From NCBI GenBank assembly GCA_027475525.1, contig JAMWFC010000054.1, forward strand, positions 1,170,468 through 1,234,467: a DNA stretch of 64,000 nt. The letters are read 5' to 3'. Positions 47,211-57,222 of the stretch are shown piece by piece. The position numbers and the translations under genes were made by a program. The first letter of the stretch is position 1, and every line of letters starts with the position of its first letter. The notes under the pieces were generated by a model. That model had not been told where the DNA came from, made no database searches, and saw only the letters and a list, made by a program, of their open reading frames with translations. This stretch comes from Macrolepiota albuminosa (lineage: Eukaryota > Basidiomycota > Agaricomycetes > Agaricales > Agaricaceae).

Positions 47211-50151
47211 ATGGCCTATTGGGCGCCGCAAAAGAGTGATCAGAGCCGTCAGGGCTCTAGTGGAGGGGGGAGACTCCCAAATATACAAATATTGTCCCAG
47301 TTCCAGAGGCAGCCACCATATCCGGCGGCAAGCCAGTTGCAGTCAGTGGGCGTGGCCTATCCGGGCCGCGAGGAGCCGCTACCTTATCTAACACCCCTCC
47401 ACTCACAAGAGATGGAGGTCGATGACGAAGGGCGCTATGGGCGCCCAGAGGACAGCATGCGTCGGGAGCATTATTATCAGGAGCTGTCCTCACGCTTATC
47501 TGCGTCGTATCCGATGTATGCGGGTGTAGTGACAGGGCCGCCGTCAGTGCCATGGGCTCATCGGCCCACGGCAGAACATATGAGGAGCCTGCACCACAAG
47601 CGCAGAGAGTAGCAGTGCCAGATGTGCTGCTAGGCAGATTGGAAGCAGCGGGACAGCCAGTTCCTGCAACTGCATCCTTCCTGCAGGACAGTCTGGCCGT
47701 GATGGTGATGGAGGGATTGCTCGACCAGATCAAGCTGATGAAGAGGCAGCGCGTTGCAGCGCTGGAACAGATCGAACGCGCATCTAAGCACAAAGTTTCA
47801 ACATTTGAGGAACCGACTGCCGAGGTCAAGAGGGCTAAGTATCAGCCCAGTCGACCAGTCGAACCTCCACGGGCAAGGATGCCATCGGATGCGCAAGTTG
47901 TGCGCCGTGAGCAGCCTGCTCAGCCCATTGCCTCATCGTCTCGGTTACCTGATCTGGGTCCTCAGGCCTTGTCAGAGTCGCTGGCTGCGGTCAGTGAACC
48001 CTTGGCAGGTCTGTCCTTGGGTCAGCGGGAAACCGCATCATCTCAGGCCCCACCTAGGGTGCCCAAAACTGTTGCTGTGGCACCAAGAGCGCCCGTTACT
48101 GTTGTCCTGCATGCTGAGCCTGGAGGGAGAACTCTGGCACCAAATGCGCCTGCCCCTCCGGTGGCTCAGCCACCATTTGAACCCCCTGCCCCAGCCAAGT
48201 CGGGGTCTGCACGCCAACGTCGAGGCCGTAAGCCTCCTCTCAATGCCTCCAAACTGGAGGTGAGCGAGTTCCCAGCGGGCATTCCCGCACAAGCTGGGAA
48301 GGTCTCAATGTTATTTTTGTTATCCGTTACCGTGCCCGCTCCGCAGGCACATTTTCCCGTGGTCATCCTGACCACCGACCCTCGCTCCTCAGAGCAATAT
48401 AATGGTCTGGTGGCAACCTTGAGGAATCATCCCATGCCTGGAAAAGGCAAAGGCAAAGCACCTGTGGCCTCCTTATCTGACGAGAGCGACTATGGAGAGT
48501 CGAGCTCGGAGCAGGAAGAGGAGGCAGAGGAAGGGGAATCGGCAGCAGACCAATTCCAGAGAGTATCACACAATAAGCGCATTGCAAAAAAGAAGGCGAT
48601 TTGCACCAAGAAGCTGCATGCCCTCAAACAGAGGGCTGAAGATGAGTTCTCGGGGAGAATCCCCAATGGATTGGGGGTGAAGGTGTGGGGACCGCTCGAT
48701 ATCGAGCATACAAACTTGTGCTTCAGAGGAGCACTCAGCCACTGCACCTATTATTTGTATCATTCGAATACCGTGCTGTTGGGAGCCGAGGCCAATTGGG
48801 CAGCGGCATATGAGTTTTCTTCTGGGCACCGTGCTGGCATTCCTGCCAGCGTTATCTACAAGTACTCCCCTCGCGGCCTCCCCCGCACTCCATTAGAGCT
48901 GGATCGGCTCTACAAATACTTTTCAAACGAGCACGCTCCCTGTCGTGAACGAATTGCCGCCTACCTCCTCATCACGGAGCTTCAGATGTTCGCTCAGCGA
49001 ACCAACGAGTCACTTCATGACCGAACGATGATGCTCCTGATGAAGGACCCTCGCTACCAGAACCTCGTCAGCCCAATCCAGGGGGCTGATGATCTTGCGC
49101 TCGTTGAGCACTGACACATTCTGGGGCGCTATCTGCGCATGAAAGAAGATGGCTTGACCACGCTGTGCGTAATGCGTGCTCAAGACCCCGCCACACCGTT
49201 TGACCTGGATCAGCTTGCGCAGTACGTGCTGGTCTTTGGTCATCCCGGTTTGGAGAACACCTATCAAGGCATTGCAGTAGATCATGCCTACTGCATGCAC
49301 TGGCGAACCCTCTTCGGGTTCGCCTTATGTCAAGCTCTTTGTGCTAACAGCGCAGCCAAGCCTGTGATTGTGCGGTGCATGACTCTTGTCATGGCCCGCC
49401 CGGATTTGTACCATGAGGCTATCGCCTCCTACAATGATATGTTCCCAGACCAGCCGTTCAAGCCCCAACGAGGACCCCAGCTGGAACTCCACCCCGTGCA
49501 CATCCCCGACGATTTTGCACAGAACTTCTTGGATGACGACATGTTACGCGTCTTATTACACAATCGGATACCTGCCGACTGGGTGGACCACGCATATACC
49601 TATGGCGTGGTCTTCCTGGAACAGCAGTTCCATGCACCCACGATGTCTATGGACATCTTCCAACAAACGACAAGCGCATGGAGCGCTTGGACAAATACGG
49701 CACCCCTCCCGCAATCCCACAGTAGGATGGATGGCGGGAGATGACCAAAGACGATCATTATTGTCTTATGTTCAAGCATGACGAAGAAAGTCGTCTCCCC
49801 GACAACCCCGAGGCCAATGGCCTCTACTACCTCATTGGCATGGACCCGAACCAGGTCCACCTTCTAAAGCGCCCGGCAGTGCAGGACATGCCTGCAGCTG
49901 ACGCCGACCCAAGCCGGGTCAATCTCATACCACAAGCGGCAGCGCATGGTACGCTACCCACCGATGTTTCAGCGATTAACGTCGCACTAACTGATTCTAT
50001 GGTGGTAGACACGCCTGTAGTCGAGGGGCCTATCACCCCACCGGGGACAGAATCGGCGCCTCCCCCTCCCACAATTAACGTCGCACTGGAGGAGGAGTCA
50101 ATGGTGACTGAAATGGGCGCGGGTGCGGGGGCATCGTCAAGCGGGTCTTAG
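47211..50151 (+). pseudogene. Element C ORF3, about 980 codons, unknown function
   Basis: Opens MAYWAPQKSDQSRQGSSGGG. One frameshift between 47552 and 47612 and one TGA at 49112 are the only lesions. Regions in order: Gln/Pro/Gly-rich N terminus; VPDVLLGRLEAAGQPVPATA; a long Pro/Ala-rich linker; acidic SDESDYGESSSEQEEEAEEG; basic HNKRIAKKKAICTKKLHALK; and a conserved C-terminal block of about 400 residues (IPNGLGVKVWGPLDIEHTN, NESLHDRTMMLLMKD, FDLDQLAQYVLVFGHPG, AVDHAYCMHWRTLFGFAL, DWVDHAYTYGVVFLE). No signal peptide, membrane span or zinc motif, so not a typical Env. Order and motifs match ORF3 of B. Position downstream of pol and long retention imply a function for the element. Confidence 0.78.
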
Positions 50152-50504
50152 ACCCATATTTTTTTGTGTGTAGGTACCTCCGAGTATTTCACTCGAACCA
50201 TTCCAGCTGATACGCACTCTAGAGTCACGTGTATATACAGCGGACCCAGAGGAGGGGTCATTCTTTTTTGTTTCTTGTACTACAAAGTGTTTATATATAA
50301 ACATATTCTACCCACTGCTGGCGCAACATGCGCCCTTGTCTGATAAGGACTGTTTTCTATTGTGTCCAGCATACACATCTACACTGCAAATTAATACTAA
50401 TGCCTTGCAGCAACGCGATACACGTGTATTCATCTATTGCTTGCACTATCATGCATCCTTTATCTTATCCCACCGCCCTTCCTAAGACTGAGTATTCGGT
50501 CTCA

Positions 50505-50514
50505 TTGGGGGGTA
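50505..50514 (+). other. Polypurine tract of element C
   Basis: TTGGGGGGTA abuts the 3' LTR. Confidence 0.75.
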
Positions 50515-50687
50515 TGTAACGGAATTACCTGTGTTAATAGCGTCAACAATGCTATAAGCATTTACTGTAGTATTATGTAAGACAACATCTTGTTTTCACA
50601 CTAAGTACTAGTCAAATCCGATATTGCGGTCTGATTTAGCACTGTGTGATACACACAGATAGTTCTAACCCATAACCCAAGGTTACA
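50515..50687 (+). repeat. 3' LTR of element C
   Basis: 173 bp copy, preceded by a polypurine tract and followed by target duplication TCTGA. Confidence 0.93.
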
Positions 50688-50692
50688 TCTGA

Positions 50693-51247
50693 CCCCTATA
50701 TTTCGACGCGGCTAATGCCATCAACATCACCAATGCTGACATGCTTCGTGCTATGATAGCCAACCACATACCCATAGAGTGGGTAGACCACGCCTATACC
50801 TTCGGCATGGTCTACCTCGAAAATCAGTTTCTTGCAGCCATAGCATCCATCAATCAGTTCCACGAGGTCGACAATGAATGCCATCATTGACTGGACATCT
50901 ATGGAGAGCCCCTGGCCATTTCGCAGTGGGATGATTGGCGCTTGCCCACAGACAACGATATGATTTGTCTTCACACATTACTAGCCCACGAGTTTGCTCA
51001 AGGTCATGAGTACCTTGAAAGTGGACTGTACTATCCTGTGGGGATGGACCCCAACTGTTGAGATTTGTGGCAACGCCGTTCTCGACATGGGCCATATCCC
51101 CCATCTCCTTCGCACACTGCCATGGCAGTTCAGGCTCCTACAGCCTCAACATTGTCAGGCCCCATCGCCTCATCATCCTCAGTTAACGTCAACACTGAGA
51201 TGAGGATCGATATGGCCAGCGAGTTGTTGCATCTGCCGTCTGCGTAA
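50693..51247 (+). pseudogene. Element B ORF3, 3' part after insertion of C
   Basis: Resumes PLYFDAANAINITNADMLR, then EWVDHAYTFGMVYLENQF, parallel to DWVDHAYTYGVVFLEQQF in C, and YLESGLYYPVGMDPN, parallel to NGLYYLIGMDPN. A TGA after NECHH and another after GMDPNC interrupt it; the last ORF ends at TAA 51245-51247. The continuity of homology across C confirms that C inserted into this gene. Confidence 0.8.
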
Positions 51248-51317
51248 TTATCGTAGGCGGCTCATCTCTTTTTCAATTCATACTGTCGGTTAATGTCAGC
51301 GTTGTATTTTTTGACAG

Positions 51318-51907
51318 ATGACCTGGACATTCTTGAGCCATGGAGGACTGAAGTTCCTCCACATTGACCTACTTATTGACCCGGACAGATTGTCCCTCCT
51401 ACATCGAGACTGATTACCAGTTTCTGGGGAGTCAGGGGCTGGTGGAGGCTCTGCATCGGGACGTAGTGGTTGCCTGCATGGCTTCATTGAGTGAGTCTCT
51501 TCCTTCTCAGACTTGGTCTCCCACTGACATCCCCAGGCTGGGCCCAGGAGCACCATTTGCTCTTAGACGGGGTGGCTGCAGCACTCACGTCGCTGCAGGA
51601 GGGGCAGCGCCTGAACGTGATGATCCCCGGAGTGGAGCGGGGCCTCAGCTTGCTGGGGCAAGTGGTGTCGGCACACCGGCAGAGGAACATGCCCACTCCC
51701 AGTTCATGGTTCAAGAGGGTCTTGGACAAGGGCAAGCCTCTCCCATCCTGGGAGCAGTTGGCGGAGGAGACACTGTGGGAGCATGGTCCAGAGGGGATGG
51801 GGGAGGGGTTCCGAGGTTGGCCTGGGGGGTGGAGGGGGAGGGGGATCCGGGGCCCTCATTTTTCTTGTTGCTTGTCCCTATACTTGTACAATAGTGTAAT
51901 CTGCTAA
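51318..51907 (+). pseudogene. Antisense gene of element A, 3' part after insertion B
   Basis: A 3' splice-site-like TTTTTTGACAG ends at 51317. The following exon includes CPSYIETDYQFLGSQGLVEA and HRDVVVACMAS; intron 51491-51536 (GTGAGT...CCCCAG) joins in phase to WAQEHHLLLDGVAAALTSLQ and GVERGLSLLGQVVSAHRQRN, ending at TAA 51905-51907. The C-terminal exon is helical and resembles no named domain I know. One frame disruption lies near 51355-51370. It continues the gene that starts at 28190. Confidence 0.55.
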
Positions 51908-52119
51908 AAAAAATGTATATACTTGATCTCCTGGAGTCAAAAGGTAGTGTAAGTAAGGTGGCAAAAGAAACTGGAAAGAGCACCTTGCCCAGACTCTGGG
52001 GTGCTACTGTGGAGAAGTACCAAAGAGGTAAAATTTAGAGAGAGGGAACAGAAAGTATACATGGGAGTTGAATCCCTATTAAGCCCAGAGGCGGGGGTTA
52101 TGCCCACTACTGCCATCTG

Positions 52120-52896
52120 TGGGTCCTGCACCTAGGAGGATCATTTCCCAGATGCCATTGCTGGAAGTTCTGGAGTTTGTTGAGGGCACCTTTGAGGTTT
52201 TGATGCGGTTCCCAGATGTCGTCCTCTGGGCCGTATTCCTTCCATCATACGAGGAAGTGGGGTCGTCCACGAATGTTCTGGGAGTCGAGGATGTCTTCAA
52301 CCTTGTAGTGGTACTCGTCCTTGTCCTCGACCAGGGGAGGGGGTTTGGGGTGTTGTTTGGAGAAGGGATCCAGGGGGTGTCGTTCCAGGAGGTGGACGTG
52401 GAATACCAGGTGCAGACCTTTAAGTCCCAGGGGGAGCTCAATCTTGTAGGCGTGGGATGAGACCTTCTTCAAAATTTTGAATGGACCGAGGCACTTGTGA
52501 TCGAGTTTTGGGGAGGGCCGGCTGGTGCGGGAAATGACGTCGATCCAACCATACCTTTGTCCCAGGGGTCCAGTTGGGGGTGTCTTCCTGTTTCTAGTCG
52601 GTGTGTTTCACATAGGCCTGGTTTGCGGTGTCAATCTCTTCCTGGAGGAACTCATGAAGGGATTGGAGGTCCCAGGCGACCTCGTGGGCAGCATGGGACG
52701 GGATGTCCTGGAGTGAGAGTGTCAGTCGGGGGTGGTATCTCTTGTTGGCAAAGAAGGGTGATACCCCGGTGGCAGAGTGCAGCGTGTTGTTGTAGGTGAA
52801 CTCAGCCAGGGGGAGCTCGGTGCGCCAGTCGTCCTGCAAGTAGTTGATGTACAGCCGGAGGTACTGCTCAAGAGACTGATTGACCCTTTTGGTTTG
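52120..52896 (-). pseudogene. Element A integrase C-terminal part and chromodomain
   Basis: After element D the frame resumes with GQTKRVNQSLEQYLR; the family has QTER, so the third catalytic acidic residue is Lys here. It continues through DDWRTELPLAEFTYNNTLHS, a GPY-like region (KIELPLGLKGLHLVFHVHLL) and a chromodomain (VEDILDSQNIRGRPHFLV, stop TGA, WKEYGPEDDIWEP). The TGA falls where relatives have Lys or Arg. Dead copy. Confidence 0.82.
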
Positions 52897-52901
52897 ACCA
52901 T

Positions 52902-54020
52902 TGATGATGCCAACTGTGGTTGGGTGCGCTGGACGTATACGCAGTACAACGCCGTCTCCAGCGCCTGGCATATGGGTTTGTGAGGAGTCCCGGCAGGGTC
53001 CCGGTGTGCTCAAGCAGAGGTGATAGGGCGATGCGCTAGACGGTAGCGCCTCGGATGCTACCTAGCAAGTAGTAAGCGTCGTAGCTTAGAAGAAGTTATA
53101 GAGAAATAAGCGAATAGCGCAGCGTAGCGTGCCCATAGGTGGCACCATAAACGACGAAGACGAGATAGACGAAGCTAGCGCCGAACTTGGTGACAAAGTC
53201 AGGCAACGCTAGCGCGATTTGAATGCTAAGTGTAACTGGAGATAGACGAAGCTAGCGCCGAACTTGGTGACAAAGTCAGGCAACGCTAGCGCGATTTGAA
53301 TGCTAAGTGTAACTGGGTGCTCAAGAGGTTACGATTCGTTGTTATATACATGGCAAGTAGCTAGTTTTTATACTATGCGCTACATTATTTCCAAAATAAG
53401 TCCATTGACAGCGCTACCAATTAGCGCCTCTCTTTGTGACTGTAGCTAATGGCCACCTGTCAATGGCAACCTGCAGCACATGGGTGACGGCGACCAATGG
53501 CGACTCTAAAACTACTTAGAAGTGGTACGAGTTTGCTCACTTTTTGATGTAATTTAATTGGCCATGCCATCCCGGGGTATGGTCGGGGAATCCTTGACAG
53601 ATGCCGTGAGCGCTAATTCCGGCGCTAAACATTGTACCATCTTTTGATAGATTTAAATGTCGGGTCTGCATGTATCCTGTCTCGTCGTCATTGATTCTTT
53701 TAGACTTCTGATTGAGGTGCCTCGGTGATTGACAGCGCCAATTGCTAACTCCTTCCAGTACTGATCAGGGTTTGGTCAGAGTCACCTCCCGCCGTTATGC
53801 TAGCGCTATGAGTCCTGAGTCTTCTTGGTCTTCAAAGTAACTGAGTGGAGTGCGCTGAGGGGCTGATACTGGTGATTGAGATGAATGGATAAGTCTTGCC
53901 ATAGAGCGCCCGTGCTAGGGCTGCTCTGTACCCAAGGCTGGTCGCTAGAGCCTTTAGTGTGTCAAGTGTTGGTCGGCCTATAATGTCTCTTGATGCGCTC
54001 AGTCTGAGTAGAAGCCTATC
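52902..54020. mobile_element. Element D: LTR-like insertion related to E
   Basis: It sits inside the integrase of A, between the codons of TDG and QT. Flanks are ACCAT (52897-52901) and ACCGT (54021-54025), a 5-bp target duplication with one change. Read on the minus strand it begins GATAGGCTTCTACTC, close to TGATGAGCTCCTACT of E, and ends GGCATCATCA, close to GGGCATCATA of E. Length is 1119 bp, or 1042 after removing one 77-bp duplicate. Non-coding, rich in AGCGCT and GCTAG strings as E is. Likely a solo LTR of the same family. Confidence 0.72.
53162..53315. repeat. Exact 77-bp tandem duplication 6 (inside D)
   Basis: Copies 53162-53238 and 53239-53315 are identical. Probable assembly artefact. 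Confidence 0.95.
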
Positions 54021-54434
54021 ACCGTCGGTTTTGGGGTGGTAGGCAGTAGAGAGGTCAGTCTTTACTTCAAGGGCCTTACACAGGGAGGTCCAGAACTTGG
54101 ACACAAAGAGTGGTCCATGGTCAGAGACGATATTGTCTGGGAGTCCATGTTTGGCAAAAACGTGCTTGAGGAACAGCCGGACAAAGTCTGGGGTGGTGTC
54201 CATAGTGTGGCAGGGTAGGAAGATGCCCTGTTTGGTCAGCCTACACACAACAACGAGAATGGCGTTGAACCCTTCAGACTCTGGGAGTTCGACAATATGA
54301 TCCAGGGATATGGAGGACCAGGGGCATCGTTTGACTGGCAGAGGTTTCAGGAGTCCATAGGGTTGGTGTCGGGAGACCTTGGCCCGGAGGCAGGGTTTGC
54401 ATGATCGAATGTAGCGGGTCACGTCCTTCTTCAA
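54021..54434 (-). pseudogene. Element A integrase, N-terminal part before insertion D
   Basis: Minus-strand translation gives the CX2C half of the zinc domain (CKPCLRAKVSRHQPYGLL), the first catalytic Asp in SISLDHIVELPESEGF, the second in NIVSDHGPLF, and breaks off at TAYHPKTDG exactly where element D begins. Integrase inserts the cDNA into host chromosomes. Confidence 0.85.
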
Positions 54435-54839
54435 CCCTGGCCAAAAGTAAGCCCGGGAGATAAGCTGGAGGGTCTTATGTATCCCAGGGTGTCTCCGGAG
54501 CTTGTGGTTGTGGTGTTGGCGGAGAATGTCATAGCAAAGTCAGGTGTGATCCAGGATGTAGATGTGGCCATCCTGGAGGAGGAGCTTTTCATCAGGGGAC
54601 AAGGAGAAGGCAAGGTCCTGGTCAGTTCCATCAGGAGTGTTGCAGGAGTTGTGGTTGGTGAAGTACTTGTCTCAGGGGGCACAGCGGATCTGGCTCAGGG
54701 TCCCTTTGTTGTTTAAAATCAGTATGGCATTCAAATGTTCAGGAGGGATCACCACACAATGATTGAACGCATTGTGTTCCGCCTCAAACGACTTCTTGGA
54801 GTAGATGTCCAGTTGTCGGGTGAGGGCATCGGGTTTAGC

Positions 54840-57145
54840 TCCCAGTCATCCCGGGCAGTACTGGATTGTGAAGTCGTATTCTGAGAGGATCTCGGACCAT
54901 CGGGCCTGTCGTTGACTAAGTTGCTTGGTCATGGTGAAGTACTGCAGGTTGTTGTGATCCAAGTAGACCTGGGTCCGGTGCCGAGCTCCCTTGAGGCAGG
55001 CTTGCCATTGTTTGAAGGCTTTGACGATGGCAAGGAGCTCCTTGTCGTAGATGTCGTAGTTGAGCTCAGCGTCAATCATGGACTGGGTGTAGAAGATGAC
55101 CGGCTGAGGCTCCCCACCGTCAGATCCCATATGCAAGAGAATCCTGGCAATGGCGTAGTCAGAGGCATCGCATTCTAGGATGATTGGGAGGGTGGGGCCA
55201 TAGTGCTGGAGTATGGGGGCAGCTGTGAAAGCCTCCTTGAGCAGGTTAAAGACACTCTGGCACTTACTGTCCTAGTTCCATGCAACATCCTTGCACGTGA
55301 GCTGGTTGAGGGGCTTTGTGATACCAGAGTAGTTGTCTATGAACCTCTGGTAAAAGTTAGCAAAACCCAGGAAGGATTGTACTTCCTTGATGTTCCGGGG
55401 TTGCGGTTAGTTGACGATGGCCTCGACCTTGTGGGGGTCCATGCGAACGCCATTTGGGGATACGATGACGCCGAGATACTCAACCTCTTCCATGTGGAAG
55501 GAACACTTCTCAGGCTTGGCATGGAGGTTGTGCTCCTGGAGGCATTCAAGGACTTGCCGGACATGCTTCTGGTGGTCTTCCTTCGAGTCGGAGTAGATGA
55601 GGATGTCGTCCAAGTAGACGATCACAAAAACATCGCTCATGTTGTGGAAGATGTTGTTCATGAAGTATTGGAACGTGGTGGGGGAGTTAGTCATTCCAAA
55701 GGGCATCACAAGGTACTCAAACAGACCATACCACGTGCAGAACGTGGTTTTCCACTCATGTCCTGGGGTGATGCGGACGTTGTTGTAGCCGGAGTGGAGG
55801 TCAATTTTTATATAAACCTTGGCACTGCAGAGTCGATCGACCAGATTGCCAATGAGCAGTTCTTCTTGGTGATCTTATTGAGTCCCCGGTAGTCAATGCA
55901 GAGTCGGAGCGAACTGTCCTTCTTCTTGGCGAATAGAACCGGGGCTCCGGCGGCAGAGGTGGAGGGTCGAATGAATCCCTTACTGAGCATTTCATCGAGG
56001 TAGTCCTTGAGAGCCCGGAGTTTGACTTCCGACATGTTGTACACCTTGTCGAAAGGGGGGGCGGCTCCTTCCTTGAGGTTGATTGTATGGTCATAAGGGC
56101 AATGGGGGGGAATCTCCTTGGCATCTTCTTCGGAGAATACATCAGCAAACTCGTGATACTCTGGAGGATCTGCTCCTAGGTTTTCTTTTCCAGGGGGATA
56201 GCATCCCCTTGTAGGTGTTCTTCCGGGAGAGATGGCGAGGTGTGTAGCTGAAACATGGGGGTTCTGTCCCGGGCGTCAGTTCCCAGGTCAGGCAAAGGGT
56301 GAGATGTCACCAATTAATGTGGGGGTTGGTGTCTCAGAGCCATGGGAGCCCTAAGACCAGCGGTGTGGAGAAGTGGAGTTTGGTTATCAACATCTGGAGG
56401 GTGTGAGTCTGTCCGTTGGCGAAAATAACGGGCATATGCACGAAATGAGTGATGTCTCCCACCATAGAGGCATCTCTGTCAAAGAGGCAGAGTCGCACCA
56501 GGACTGGGAGTCGCTGAGCGGGTTCCAGGGCTAAGGTATACCATGCCTCATTGATGAAGTTGTCTGTGGCACCACTGTCGATGAGGGTGTTAAGGGGGAT
56601 TCCGGAGGGGGTGAGGCGGGTTTTGAGGAGGAGGGAGTGCGAGGAGTGGGAGGGTAGGTAAGCTGTGAGGGTGTCCTGTGCGAGTGTTGTGGAACAAAGA
56701 TGGGAAACCGGGGCAGAGAAGATGTCGGGGTCGATTCCGTGATTTAGGGCGTCTTCCAGGTCTAAATCACTGGGTTGTTTTCCGAATACTCGTAGGTGGC
56801 ATCCTCCCCTTCGAAGGTTCAGGTGGCGCATCTCATAACCTGTTGTTGGGGGCACTCAGAGATGAAATGGTCTTTCTCACCGCAGAGTATGCAAACGCCT
56901 TCCCTTCTTTGTTGTTCCTGCACATCCTTAGGAACCTCGATCCAGGGTCGTCCCTTCTTCTGGAGCCAGTTGGCCTGGAGGGCCTCTTTGTCCTGTTTGT
57001 CGGCAAAATCAAGATCTTTGGGGTCTTCTGGGAGTTCCTCGGGGCTTGGCACGTCACCTGGGTTGTTGGCGGCCACGGCGGCATTGAGTTGGGCCTGGGG
57101 GTGGGCGCCGCTGCTGGGGTTAGTATTGGGTGGGCCGCGACTCAC
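54840..57145 (-). pseudogene. Element A nucleocapsid, protease, RT and RNase H
   Basis: In order on the minus strand: a canonical zinc knuckle CILCGEKDHFISEC (near 56870-56910); retropepsin with NTLIDSGATDNFINEAW (near 56560); RT from [21 protein letters not shown] through [19 protein letters not shown] to VYLDDILIYSDS (about 55590-55630); and RNase H with FYTQSMIDAELNYDIYDKELLA and QARWSEILSEYDFTIQY. The YLDD active site is intact. Frameshifts occur between nucleocapsid and protease and inside RT near 55800. These enzymes would make the cDNA in the particle. Confidence 0.85.
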
Positions 57146-57222
57146 CAGGGGTCAGCCGCCAGGGAATGCGGTTTTGATTTTGGGGGTTGGGGGTTTTGCC
57201 GGAGGGCCATGGAGGTCCTCCT

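Larger units (their letters stand above)
39228..50687 (+). mobile_element. Element C: 11.4-kb Ty3/gypsy retrotransposon with third ORF, inserted in B
   Basis: LTRs 39228-39400 and 50515-50687 are both 173 bp, TGTAACGGAATTAC...AAGGTTACA, and differ at only a few positions. The 5-bp target duplication TCTGA is perfect at 39223-39227 and 50688-50692. Order: gag-protease, TGA-CTA-G, RT, RNase H, integrase, chromodomain, ORF3. It is the youngest and most intact member of the nest, yet gag-pol carries eight element-specific in-frame TGA stops and one frameshift. LTRs are short for an element of this size. Confidence 0.95.
28968..51284 (+). mobile_element. Element B: Ty3/gypsy retrotransposon with third ORF, inserted in A
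   Basis: The left border is placed at TGTAACATATC, where the antisense exon of A stops, and the right border somewhere in 51248-51300, before the splice acceptor of the resumed A gene. Coding order is gag-protease, pol with chromodomain, ORF3; each part aligns with element C but is clearly diverged. I find no 3' LTR and no matching target duplication, so the 3' end has probably been deleted. Three 77-bp duplications break gag; removing one copy of each restores the frame. C is inserted in ORF3. Confidence 0.82.

Noticed and set aside
47552..47612. Programmed frameshift inside ORF3 of element C
   Set aside because: Element B keeps one frame across the corresponding region, so the shift in C is more likely a private mutation.
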